Source: a virus
Reading direction: 5' to 3' (one strand)
DNA length: 64,000 nt
Virus record (IMG/VR): IMGVR_UViG_3300021963_006415
Span: 28,632-92,631 of that record
The notes below the pieces were generated by a model. That model saw only the letters and a list, made by a program, of their open reading frames with translations, was not told the origin of the DNA and ran no database searches. Below, in pieces: positions 1-8,656 of this stretch. Position numbers and translations under genes: made by a program. Each line of letters opens with the position of its first letter. Positions within the stretch are counted from its first letter, which is position 1.

Positions 1-624
1 ATATTCTTTTATTTTTTGCAATATTTCTTCGTAAAATAATCTATGTCCTTCAAAAGACCAATGCCCATCGTTTATCTCTGCATCCACATGATTAATTCTT
101 TCCCATTTATTTTGATAACCATCTTCTAAATCCCAAACAATACAACACTTTACTTTTTTATAAGTTTCAATTATTTTTTTAAAAAATTGAATCCTTTCAA
201 TCCATCTATTATTATTTAAATCGGAATCGATAATTGATAATGTGTACATCAATGGAGCTATTTCATTTTCTACATATCCTTTTTCTTTTAGATGTAATTC
301 TGATGCTGGTGTTATTGTTTTCCAATATTGTGTACCATCTTCTGCTTTTTCACATATATCAAATCTGTGTGAGAATGTTTTTTGTATTATAACGATATCA
401 CCTTTTCCGATTAGTTCAAAATTATGTATAATACTATCAATTATATAATCGTTACCGATTGCTCCCATACCAAAATTAAATAATTTTAAATTTAATTTTT
501 TAGCCAAATGTTCAGGCCATATTAAATCATTTTCTGATTTTTTATATTTTAAAAAATATGGGTCATCTGATAAGCATCCGTTTCCACACGTAAATGAACA
601 TCCAAATACAATTAGTTTATTCAT
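1..624 (-). CDS. SGNH/GDSL hydrolase-like protein, partial (C-terminus outside window)
   Basis: The frame starts with ATG at 624 and is still open at base 1, so 208 residues are visible and the C-terminus is missing. The N-terminus has GCSFTCGNG (Ser10 is the candidate nucleophile) and the visible end has DGHWSFEGH, which fits the Asp-x-His block of SGNH hydrolases. It is a clear paralogue of the protein at 50899-51558: IWPEHLAKKL matches IWPNHLGNLL and NDYIIDSIIHNF matches NDYIFDSIIDNF. The substrate is unknown. Removal or transfer of an acyl group on a glycan is inferred from the glycosyltransferase neighbours. One base separates it from the upstream gene. Confidence 0.75.
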   Translation of the reverse strand, partial: MNKLIVFGCSFTCGNGCLSDDPYFLKYKKSENDLIWPEHLAKKLNLKLFNFGMGAIGNDYIIDSIIHNFELIGKGDIVIIQKTFSHRFDICEKAEDGTQYWKTITPASELHLKEKGYVENEIAPLMYTLSIIDSDLNNNRWIERIQFFKKIIETYKKVKCCIVWDLEDGYQNKWERINHVDAEINDGHWSFEGHRLFYEEILQKIKEY

Positions 625-625
625 A

Positions 626-1522
626 TTAATTTACATCCGATTTACTTTTATCAAAGTATCCGTTTTCATACCAATCTTTTGATATATTAAATATTTCTTG
701 CCAATCATTGATACTATGCAATCCTTTATCTTCAGCTTCTTTTCTAACAACATAATATGGGTTGGCATGCTCTGCATATGGATGAATGTTCCAATTTGTT
801 AAGTATTTATATAATAACGTTCCGGGGCCATAATAAAATTCTGGAAATTGTACAAATTCTTGTGTTACCTTTTGCTCTCTACCAACATTCATTATTTTTT
901 TATACCATCTATATAGTTGCGCTGTTATATCCATTGTAGTTGAATCTCCATAAAAAAATACATCATCAAAACAAACCTGATTAAATTCATTGGGAAATCT
1001 CGTTGGAGTTGGAGATGATGCATATGCTGTAAATGGTTTTAAAGAATGTACATAAAACTTATTAATTGGTAATCCAAATTTATTAACCCCTTCTTGTGGA
1101 AAATTAATATCAAATCTAGTTTTGATAACCATATCATAAGTCATATCTTTCATTAACTCATATCTACGTTTAAGTTCTATACTCTTCATAAAACTATAAA
1201 ACATACCTTCCCATGCTTCTAAAAAAGCATCGGAATTATATGTTTCATATTCCATTAATTTTGGTTTGAATGCAAATTTAATTTCGCTTTCTTCGTTTGG
1301 ATTATCTATTTTACAATCCACATTTTCCCAACGGGGTTGTGTTTTGTTTCTGTAACTATTTGTATCCCATGTATGGATAAAATAATCCACATTTACTTTA
1401 CAATTTTTATCTTTATTAATTTTTACATCAAAATAGTTAATTATATTTTCTTTAGCAGCTCTCCAAGTACGAGATTGCCCGCTTAAACAAACTGCTATAT
1501 TATATGTTGTTATTTTTTTCAT
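626..1522 (-). CDS. Glycosyltransferase-like protein, 'SGQ...HTWD' family, copy 3
   Basis: This 298-residue protein shares an ordered set of blocks with the next two genes upstream: AVCLSGQSRTW near residue 10, DYFIHTWD near 50, DMVIKTRFD in the middle and DDVFFYGDSTTMDI in the second half. The R-x-D block may be a nucleotide-sugar/metal site of a GT-A type glycosyltransferase, but no family is certain. Its ATG overlaps the TGA of the upstream gene by four bases (1519-1522), so translation is probably coupled. With its two neighbours it forms a tandem triplicate inside a glycan gene block. The glycosyltransferase function is inferred from motif style and context. Confidence 0.7.
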   Translation of the reverse strand: MKKITTYNIAVCLSGQSRTWRAAKENIINYFDVKINKDKNCKVNVDYFIHTWDTNSYRNKTQPRWENVDCKIDNPNEESEIKFAFKPKLMEYETYNSDAFLEAWEGMFYSFMKSIELKRRYELMKDMTYDMVIKTRFDINFPQEGVNKFGLPINKFYVHSLKPFTAYASSPTPTRFPNEFNQVCFDDVFFYGDSTTMDITAQLYRWYKKIMNVGREQKVTQEFVQFPEFYYGPGTLLYKYLTNWNIHPYAEHANPYYVVRKEAEDKGLHSINDWQEIFNISKDWYENGYFDKSKSDVN

Positions 1523-2364
1523 ATTATGCTTTTATTTATGTTTGGATTTGCTTCAATAGTACCTCTTATTATATCCGGGTCGATTTTTAATCTTACATTT
1601 TTAATATCAAACATTCTTATTACATATGCTAATATTGATTCAACTTTGACATCAAATGGGAATATATCCGGTGATAATTGTGGTAAATAATTATAAACAT
1701 TTGATACAATATCATATGTAAAACTATCTGAGTAAAAAAATATATCACCAATAGCATCATGTGGAAAATACTCTGTATTGAAGCTATGAACAGAATATAA
1801 TGTTCTTTCTTTTGGTTTTTCAAAATCATTTGTAAATATCATACGATTTAAATAATCAAAACTTAAATCACTCCTCATTCTAACAACCATATCATATTCA
1901 AATCCATTTTCAAATTCATAATTACGTTTCAGTTCAGCCGCTCTCATAATACCATATAATTGCGCTCCAGCCCAACTAATTGGTGCCCATTTTGTATAAT
2001 CTCCCAATCTCCATTGTGTTCTTGCATCCAATTCTTCTTTTCTACTGGTACTTTTGAATATATTTTCAATTAAATGTCTTTTTGGTTTTATGGTTTGTAA
2101 AAATTCTTCAATCTCTTCTTTACTAACTCCTTCTGCGGGCGGCTGTTCAAATCCTGTATGGAATTTTCCAGCATCCCATTGTTGTTTTGTCCAAACTGCA
2201 AATGGCGTACTATTAAAATCCCACGTATGTACAAAATAATCAACTTCAATATCATCACCATCAATTTCTGGTGAGGTTTTTAATTCATTAAAAAATGCAT
2301 CCCAACTTTTTTGAGCATCTTTCCAAGTTCTTAATTGACCGCTTAAACAAACTGCTATTCTCAT
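1519..2364 (-). CDS. Glycosyltransferase-like protein, 'SGQ...HTWD' family, copy 2
   Basis: The 281-residue product has the same blocks as its neighbours: RIAVCLSGQLRTW at the N-terminus, DYFVHTWDFNS near residue 45, DMVVRMRSDLSFD near 160 and DIFFYSDSFTYDI near 205. Identity between the copies is patchy outside these blocks, so the duplication is old rather than a recent assembly repeat. It ends in NKSII, like many genes of these cassettes that end in -LI or -II. A GT-A-like sugar transfer role is inferred. I cannot name the donor or acceptor. Confidence 0.7.
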   Translation of the reverse strand: MRIAVCLSGQLRTWKDAQKSWDAFFNELKTSPEIDGDDIEVDYFVHTWDFNSTPFAVWTKQQWDAGKFHTGFEQPPAEGVSKEEIEEFLQTIKPKRHLIENIFKSTSRKEELDARTQWRLGDYTKWAPISWAGAQLYGIMRAAELKRNYEFENGFEYDMVVRMRSDLSFDYLNRMIFTNDFEKPKERTLYSVHSFNTEYFPHDAIGDIFFYSDSFTYDIVSNVYNYLPQLSPDIFPFDVKVESILAYVIRMFDIKNVRLKIDPDIIRGTIEANPNINKSII

Positions 2365-2365
2365 T

Positions 2366-3250
2366 TTATTTTTCTTTTAATTCATCAATATAATATTCAA
2401 CATCATTATCAATAATATATTTATCTTTTAATAAACTAATATAATATCCTTCCGGAGTCATTGAATTTTTATTTGGGTTTCCATAATAATAATCCTCACA
2501 CCCAATACATTTATCATAAATACTTGTATATTCCAAACACTCTGGCCTTAACACAACATATCCTGTTTCTCCACCAAAATATCTTTGTTTAAAATCACAC
2601 ATTTTTACACCATTTAAAATACAATGTTTTATAAATCCATAAAAATTTTCACTGCCAAAGGCTAGCCCCCAATTTACCCATTTCAAATAATATTCGGATA
2701 CTATATTCATTGATTTTGTGTTTGATAAAAAGTAAACATCATCTACTGTGTTTGTATTTATTGAATAATCTCTTGCTAAATTTTCTATATAAATTTTTCC
2801 TGAATTCAAATCTTTCTCATAAAGCTCTATATCTTGACTTAACTTTCTATTATAATTAAAAAAAACATCTGGTCTTAGTTTTATAACATAATCATATTCA
2901 AATGAATTTTCTTTTTCAAATTCTTTTTTTAACTCTACGCTTTTATAAAAAGAATACCATAATGGCTGCACTATGTTAAATATTTTTAATTCATCTCTCA
3001 CCGATGCATAATTTTCAATAACAATTTTTTTAGGTTTATAATTTTGATTTATTGTTTCAATTTCATCTTCGTATAATTTTGTTTCTCTCGAAAATACATT
3101 AGATAAATTATAACATTTTTGCTTATTTATATCCCAAGTATGAATAAAAAAATCACAACTTGGATACAATATTCCAAAAAATTCTTTCAAATCATTATAA
3201 CAATTATTTCCAGTTCTCCACTGTCCACTAAAACAAACTGCTATTCTCAT
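2366..3250 (-). CDS. Glycosyltransferase-like protein, 'SGQ...HTWD' family, copy 1
   Basis: This is the first of three tandem paralogues in the direction of transcription (294 residues). Visible blocks are RIAVCFSGQWRTG at the start, DFFIHTWDIN near residue 35, DYVIKLRPDVFFN near 145 and DDVYFLSNTKSMNI near 185. The basic-x-Asp block (RPD) corresponds to RFD and RSD in the other copies. One base separates it from the downstream copy and two from the LamG-like gene upstream. It probably acts in the cytoplasm on an activated sugar, which is inference. Confidence 0.7.
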   Translation of the reverse strand: MRIAVCFSGQWRTGNNCYNDLKEFFGILYPSCDFFIHTWDINKQKCYNLSNVFSRETKLYEDEIETINQNYKPKKIVIENYASVRDELKIFNIVQPLWYSFYKSVELKKEFEKENSFEYDYVIKLRPDVFFNYNRKLSQDIELYEKDLNSGKIYIENLARDYSINTNTVDDVYFLSNTKSMNIVSEYYLKWVNWGLAFGSENFYGFIKHCILNGVKMCDFKQRYFGGETGYVVLRPECLEYTSIYDKCIGCEDYYYGNPNKNSMTPEGYYISLLKDKYIIDNDVEYYIDELKEK

Positions 3251-3252
3251 AA

Positions 3253-4002
3253 TTAATAATATACGTTTCCTTCTATATAAATTTGTGGGTAGTTACCATT
3301 AAATGCGTAATTCCAAAGTTTATATCTATTCGATATTTTAAAATCACAAAAGAAGGCAAAATATTTAGTTAGTTCCAAATTTGGATTAAATATCTTATAA
3401 TTTCCAAATATGTTTTTAGAATACTTTGAATCATAATTTTTTATAATATCTTGTACATCTAAATTTAATATTTTTTTTGAAGAACAAAATATTATTTCAT
3501 ATTCAAAATCACCAATTCCTCTTGTATCTTCATCGCCAAACATACTACCACACCCAATCCAAAATGGTGAATCTTTATAAGATAATTTATTAAACCCAGA
3601 ATATACTATACTTCCTACTATATTACCATTTAAATAGCACGATATTTTTGCTTTATCATCATCATTAATCATATATAAATCCACAAAATCTTCCATATCC
3701 GAATCTTTCAATTCTACATGTACTTGTTTAACGGATTTAGTACCATCTTCTTCGTTTTCGAACCAATATGTGTATTGTAAAAATACTTTGTCCAATTGAT
3801 TTTTAAAAACGGATATACCAGAATGCATTCCGCTTCTAGAAATAATAAATGATTCTTTTTCTGTCAATTTTTCTTTATCTATTTTTACTCTTGCAAAAAG
3901 AGTAAAATCCTTTTCCATAGAACCACCAATATTTGATTCTTTAAAGGATACATTTGATGGTAAAATCAAATATAAATTATCTGCATTTATTTTTAAACTC
4001 AT
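3253..4002 (-). CDS. Stand-alone LamG/concanavalin-like domain protein
   Basis: About 249 residues in beta-strand-rich style. The segment with CYLNGNIVGSIVYSG followed by SPFWIGCGSMFG is typical of the 'y.NG......i.iG' pattern of LamG/concanavalin A-like domains. An ATG at 4020 is also possible, but I prefer the ATG at 4002 (MSLKIN) because it overlaps the TGA of the radical SAM gene in a four-base TCAT/ATGA junction, as at other junctions here. The same kind of domain is embedded in three glycosyltransferases a few kb upstream. This copy may be a separate carbohydrate-binding partner or the remnant of such a fusion. No catalytic motif is seen. Confidence 0.6.
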   Translation of the reverse strand: MSLKINADNLYLILPSNVSFKESNIGGSMEKDFTLFARVKIDKEKLTEKESFIISRSGMHSGISVFKNQLDKVFLQYTYWFENEEDGTKSVKQVHVELKDSDMEDFVDLYMINDDDKAKISCYLNGNIVGSIVYSGFNKLSYKDSPFWIGCGSMFGDEDTRGIGDFEYEIIFCSSKKILNLDVQDIIKNYDSKYSKNIFGNYKIFNPNLELTKYFAFFCDFKISNRYKLWNYAFNGNYPQIYIEGNVYY

Positions 4003-5417
4003 ATAGTAATTGTTGAACAAAAGTGATAAAATTCTTCTAATTCAGGAAATGTTTTACAAAAATCAGTTCCTCTTCTTCTATCGTGCTCACTAAAGTATTT
4101 GTAAAAATTATGTCTATTTTTTAGTTGTTGCATTGAATCTTGTGGTGCTAACATCCAATCATAAATTCTTTTAATTTTTTGAACTTCTACATCACTATAA
4201 CCAATTTGTGTTGAGTTAAATGATGGTGTTGAAAAGAATGTTGCTAATTTTGCTTGATTCATTATTTTTTCAGAAAACTGATATGGTAGTATCTGAACAG
4301 TCTGATGTAGTGGCCATCTTAAATACGATGAATCTAAAAACGTTGCAGAGTTCCAGTACCTATATGGACTTGCGTATGTTTCTTTTAATTTATAAACTTC
4401 TTTTATAAATTTATCATAATTTAAAACAGATAATGCATTATATGTAACCATAAATGTAATAACTATTTTTGGGCAACTTAACAATATTTTATTTATGTTA
4501 TCCCAAAAACGATTAAATTCTAAACCTGTTCTAATATATTCCGCCTGTTGCCCCCAAGTATCGGCAGATGTAAATAAAATTAATTCTTTTACCTTTCCAC
4601 CATCTTCAATTTTTTTTATTTTTTCAATAAGTTTATCAATCAAAGCATCAGGTACACCTAAATTAGAATTAATTGCTAATTTAAGATTTTTATTTGGATT
4701 CTTTTCGCTAATAATATAATCTAATACTCTCCATGTATCTTTTGATAATAATGGTTCTCCGCCCGTTATTCTAAATGTGTGTAAACTATGATATAATTCG
4801 GGCCACCACTTCCAAAATGCTTCAACGTATGGATTATGTTCTCTTTGTGGAATTGGCATTTTATCTTCTCGCTTCATCCAAGTTATATCATTAAAATTAT
4901 CAGTAGTTGGGTATCCGCCATATTCTTCAATTTCTTCCATCCAAGTTGTACTAAATGATGGTCCGCAATACGAACATTTAAAGTTACATGTATTTGAAAA
5001 GGCTACTTCCACATATTTTGGATTGTAATCATCTCTCCAATCTGAATTAAAAATTTCTTCTTTATGTTCCCAACTCCAACTTTCAGAAGATTTAAAAACT
5101 CTATCTGAAAAACGGTCTGAATTATCTTCTACATTCCAACAATAATCACATTCCGTTGGACGTGCTCCACTCAACATTTCTTTTCTTTTTAATTTTTTAA
5201 AACGAGTGTTATGAAGTGCTGATGGATTTCGTGCTATTTCTTGCTCTGAAATTTTATGAGTGGCTGGGTGGTGACAAGAGTGATTGTGCCCACTTTGTAG
5301 TTGTAAAGTAACCTGTGTCCATTTAGCAAGACACATACCTGGCCCTATTGAATCTAACTCATTTTTTATTTGGACATATAATGGATTTTCTCCTTTTATA
5401 ATTTTATCTTCTGCCAT
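3999..5417 (-). CDS. Radical SAM protein (twitch-type)
   Basis: This 472-residue protein has the radical SAM [4Fe-4S] motif CNFKCSYC at residues 144-151 (Cys144, Cys148, Cys151) followed by the GGEPLLSKDTW block near 220. Extra cysteines lie before the core (Cys48, Cys90, Cys93 in ECDYCW), which suggests an additional N-terminal cluster or zinc site as in twitch-domain radical SAM proteins. Such enzymes make a 5'-deoxyadenosyl radical; the substrate cannot be told from sequence. It overlaps the LamG-like gene downstream by four bases and lies five bases after the GT7-LamG gene. That position suggests modification of a glycan or a virion peptide, which is inference. Confidence 0.85.
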   Translation of the reverse strand: MAEDKIIKGENPLYVQIKNELDSIGPGMCLAKWTQVTLQLQSGHNHSCHHPATHKISEQEIARNPSALHNTRFKKLKRKEMLSGARPTECDYCWNVEDNSDRFSDRVFKSSESWSWEHKEEIFNSDWRDDYNPKYVEVAFSNTCNFKCSYCGPSFSTTWMEEIEEYGGYPTTDNFNDITWMKREDKMPIPQREHNPYVEAFWKWWPELYHSLHTFRITGGEPLLSKDTWRVLDYIISEKNPNKNLKLAINSNLGVPDALIDKLIEKIKKIEDGGKVKELILFTSADTWGQQAEYIRTGLEFNRFWDNINKILLSCPKIVITFMVTYNALSVLNYDKFIKEVYKLKETYASPYRYWNSATFLDSSYLRWPLHQTVQILPYQFSEKIMNQAKLATFFSTPSFNSTQIGYSDVEVQKIKRIYDWMLAPQDSMQQLKNRHNFYKYFSEHDRRRGTDFCKTFPELEEFYHFCSTITI

Positions 5418-5421
5418 GTTA

Positions 5422-6894
5422 TTATTTTATACAATGAACGTTTATCATTTTGTGTTTATCAAATATGGTTTTTGTATTTAGATATTTAAACTTACTATCT
5501 AAGTTACTCATACCATCTTTTTTATAATCTATTTTTCCTTGCTGCATTTCTAATACATATCTTCTTTCGTTTGCAGCTGTTGTTTCTCCCTTTGCCCATT
5601 TTTCTATTCCGCCAACGTTTATTAAACCTTCGGTTTGATGTGGCAAACATAAAAATTTACCATCTCTTCTATGTGGTAAAACTACATCGGAAATTTTTAT
5701 TTCTCTATCTTCAAATGTTACATTTTTGCAAACACCATCATTTAATTCTGCTTGGTCTACAACTCTTCCAACTTCATCAAATTCTTTAAAATTATAGTGA
5801 AGTAACAATCCTTTTGTAGAAAATTGTTTATGTAATAATTCTATTTCAGCTGAATTTAATGCTCTATCCCAAAATTTTATATCAGCTATTTCTCCTTTAA
5901 AGAATGCATTTGGTTCAAATCCAGCTACCGATGTTGTATGTCCAATATAAAATGGTTCACTTCCATATCTTTTTAAATTATGTTCATATCTTATGGGTGA
6001 TTCTGTGCCCGTACCATGTCTTGCACTATTTTCTCTACCATTTAGATACAAATGCATGTTTTTATTATAGTCATCTACAACCATTGTAATCCAACTCCAC
6101 TCACCCTCATATCTTTTAAACCATTGATATATGTGCTCTTTGTGAGCGGTCCATAACATAGATGTATATGCTCTACTATTGTTAAAAGATAATCCCCAAT
6201 CATACCCTGGTTTTCTAATAATTGGATATTCTACAAATTTCCTTTCGGAATCACCAATTAACCAAATTGGAACTTTTTCTATTTGTTGGTCTGCTTTTAC
6301 TAATACAGATATTGTATGAGAACTATTTAAAGCAAATCTCATATTTTCACTGCATGGTATTTTTATCATCGATGATTTTCCATCAAATATAGCGGCTGTT
6401 TTTACTTTATCAAATTCAATGAATTGTCTATCAGCCATTCCCTCCATAACACATCTCCAAAATAGGTCATCATCCTCCATACCCCAATCCCAATAATCGT
6501 TTGAATATCCATTGGTTTTTTCTACTTGTTCTTTTGAGAATAAAACTGCACCACCAAAGTATTCATAATATTTTAAAGCATAATCGGATTGAGATATACG
6601 AACTGCAATATGTTGTGGATTATCTTCTGGAAATGAATAATCACAACTTTCATCTTCCGGCACCATATCAATATCGTGCCAAACAATGTAATCACACCCA
6701 TCTTCAAATGCGTATTTAGCAGCTACGTTTTTCATAAGTCCTCTATTAAAAAGGTACTCATCGCATTGATGTGCCAAATATATAGTATGGTCTATTCCTC
6801 TTTCATCCAAAAATTTAGATACTTTAGGAACAAACTCATTCATATGAGCTTCTCTATTTCTATATGGTACGCAAACGCCTAACTTATGCCCCAT
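5422..6894 (-). CDS. GT7-type galactosyltransferase-like protein with internal LamG domain, copy 3
   Basis: Residues 1-155 match the core of the beta-1,4-galactosyltransferase (GT7) family: VPYRNREAHM, FNRGLMKNVA, VWHDIDMVP (DxD metal site), YFGGAVLFSKEQ and NGYSNDYWDWGMEDDDLF. Residues of about 180-345 form a LamG/concanavalin-like domain (MHLYLNGREN, FYIGHTTSV, IADIKFWDRALNSAEI). The end returns to GT7 style with PHRRDGKFLCLPH and KKDGMSNLDSKF, so the LamG domain appears inserted into the GT fold rather than appended. The function is probably sugar transfer to a glycan acceptor, with the insert helping binding. It forms a series with the genes at 6898 and 8657. Confidence 0.85.
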   Translation of the reverse strand: MGHKLGVCVPYRNREAHMNEFVPKVSKFLDERGIDHTIYLAHQCDEYLFNRGLMKNVAAKYAFEDGCDYIVWHDIDMVPEDESCDYSFPEDNPQHIAVRISQSDYALKYYEYFGGAVLFSKEQVEKTNGYSNDYWDWGMEDDDLFWRCVMEGMADRQFIEFDKVKTAAIFDGKSSMIKIPCSENMRFALNSSHTISVLVKADQQIEKVPIWLIGDSERKFVEYPIIRKPGYDWGLSFNNSRAYTSMLWTAHKEHIYQWFKRYEGEWSWITMVVDDYNKNMHLYLNGRENSARHGTGTESPIRYEHNLKRYGSEPFYIGHTTSVAGFEPNAFFKGEIADIKFWDRALNSAEIELLHKQFSTKGLLLHYNFKEFDEVGRVVDQAELNDGVCKNVTFEDREIKISDVVLPHRRDGKFLCLPHQTEGLINVGGIEKWAKGETTAANERRYVLEMQQGKIDYKKDGMSNLDSKFKYLNTKTIFDKHKMINVHCIK

Positions 6895-6897
6895 AAT

Positions 6898-8325
6898 TTA
6901 AATTAATACAGATAAGTGATGATATTTTTCTATATGTGTATCCCCAATTGTTTGATACAAACAGCTGTTTAATCCATCCTTTTTAGTATCATACAAATCT
7001 TGCTTTATCTCATTAAGAAATTTTATCTGATTTATTCTAGTTTCATTATGAACCCACTTTCCACTTTCCCAACTATTTGTTTTATGTGATAGCAATTTAA
7101 ATAAACCAACACGTCTATATGGTACATCTATTGTTTTACCCAATGATTCTTGTGATTTAATAAAATGAGAATTAAATACTTGTCCATCATTTTTATTAAA
7201 TGTTAAATCCATTATGTAATTATTTTTTACAAATTTAGAATCATAGTATAACATTAATTTTTCTGAAGAATTATATCCTCTAAAATTTTCTAATAAAGAG
7301 TTTTCCAAAGCGTTCTCTGAAAGTGTTTGTATTTCTTTTGGATTTAATATATCATTGAATATAGCAAACTCTGATATAATTCCTGAAAAATAATTTGGAT
7401 TACTTCTTTTAGGGTCTCCTACTCCTAAATAAAAATGTTGTTCTTTTGAATAATCTTTTAATTTTCCTTTATATAAAATTTCTTCTATCAATTCACCATC
7501 TTTATAAAACGAAATTGTTTTTTCTATGGCATTTATTACTAAAGCAATTTGTGTAAAATGGTTTGTAAGTATTTCTGAATTTATTGAAATACATTTGTTT
7601 TTATCATCCCAAATATCAACTTTATATCTTCTAAATGAATTAAAAGAAATATTAGTATCATATCCTGGTATGGAAAATGCAGTGAAATCATCATATTCAT
7701 TATTTGGGTTGGATACCAAATCATCTGGTTTAAAACTTATTAAGATAGTTCTATTTTTTGAGAAATCTAATAAATCTTTTTTTTCAATTTTAATATGTGA
7801 TTGTGAACCATCAAAATATAAACCATAAACATTTTTTATGTCATTTTTTCCAATTATTGTAGTGTCCAAAGGTAAGTTTTCCTTTTTACTTCTAAATAAA
7901 AGGTCATCATCTTCAAACCCCCATCCCCAATATAAATTAGAATACCCATTTATTTTTTCAAATGCTTCAATTGAAAACATGGTAACTCCGCCGAAATAAT
8001 CTTCGAATGATAGATTTTTTGATTTATCATTTTCTAATTCAAATTCTGTTGCTAAATGAAGTGGTATATCTGAATAAGAATAATCAACATCCAATGGAAT
8101 CATGTCCACATCGTGAAACACTACATAGTCGCATTCTAATTTTTTAGCTTCTAAAAACCCAACATTTAATAATTTTCCTCTATTAAATGGTTTTTTATCA
8201 GATTGCTCTACAACTATTAATTCGTATTCTATATTGTTGTTCAAAAGATAGGCTGGAACATTTTTTATAAACTTTTCTAAATGTTCTGGTCTATCTCTAT
8301 ATGGAACTATAACTCCTAATTTCAT
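6898..8325 (-). CDS. GT7-type galactosyltransferase-like protein with internal LamG domain, copy 2
   Basis: The 475-residue product begins with VPYRDRPEHLEKF and FNRGKLLNVGF, then VFHDVDMIPLDVDYSY (DxD), DYFGGVTMFSIEAFEK and YWGWGFEDDDLLFR. This is a complete GT7 catalytic signature. A LamG-like insert covers roughly residues 165-340 (TISFYKDGELIEE, FYLGVGDP, ISEFAIFNDILNPKEI). The C-terminal part has the GT7-like PYRRVGLFKLLSH and KKDGLNSCLYQTIG. It ends in VLI with the sequence TTAATTTAA just before the next ATG. It probably transfers a hexose in the cytoplasm; the acceptor is unknown. Confidence 0.85.
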   Translation of the reverse strand: MKLGVIVPYRDRPEHLEKFIKNVPAYLLNNNIEYELIVVEQSDKKPFNRGKLLNVGFLEAKKLECDYVVFHDVDMIPLDVDYSYSDIPLHLATEFELENDKSKNLSFEDYFGGVTMFSIEAFEKINGYSNLYWGWGFEDDDLLFRSKKENLPLDTTIIGKNDIKNVYGLYFDGSQSHIKIEKKDLLDFSKNRTILISFKPDDLVSNPNNEYDDFTAFSIPGYDTNISFNSFRRYKVDIWDDKNKCISINSEILTNHFTQIALVINAIEKTISFYKDGELIEEILYKGKLKDYSKEQHFYLGVGDPKRSNPNYFSGIISEFAIFNDILNPKEIQTLSENALENSLLENFRGYNSSEKLMLYYDSKFVKNNYIMDLTFNKNDGQVFNSHFIKSQESLGKTIDVPYRRVGLFKLLSHKTNSWESGKWVHNETRINQIKFLNEIKQDLYDTKKDGLNSCLYQTIGDTHIEKYHHLSVLI

Positions 8326-8333
8326 ATTTTAAT

Positions 8334-8651
8334 TTAGACTGTTTCTATATCTTTTTTTGGTCTTACCTTTCTAACAGGCATTGGATTTGATTCGGATTCA
8401 ACTGATTCTACATCATCACCCGTGTTAGCTTTAGATTTAGCTAAGTTGTGAAATTCGTATAAATAATACGCAATTCTTTCACTCCAATCTTTTTTATCGA
8501 TTTCTTCAAACCAAATGGTTAGTGCATCTAATGAATTTGCAATTTTTTCTAATGCTTTAACTTTTCTAGTTTCTAAAACAACTAATTCTAAATTGGTTGG
8601 TTGTTGTGATTGTTCCTGCGTTGTTACTTCTTCTTTTTTGTTTGTAGCCAT
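8334..8651 (-). CDS. Hypothetical protein with helical core
   Basis: 105 residues with a Gln/Thr-rich start, a helical segment (ETRKVKALEKIANSLDALT, then SERIAYYLYEFHNLAKSK) and an acidic-then-basic tail ending in KDIETV. I recognise no family. It sits between two GT7-LamG genes, eight bases before one and five bases after the other, so it is co-transcribed. It could be a small partner or adaptor of these enzymes, but nothing beyond position supports that. There is no signal peptide and no membrane segment. Confidence 0.6.
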   Translation of the reverse strand: MATNKKEEVTTQEQSQQPTNLELVVLETRKVKALEKIANSLDALTIWFEEIDKKDWSERIAYYLYEFHNLAKSKANTGDDVESVESESNPMPVRKVRPKKDIETV

Positions 8652-8656
8652 AATAA

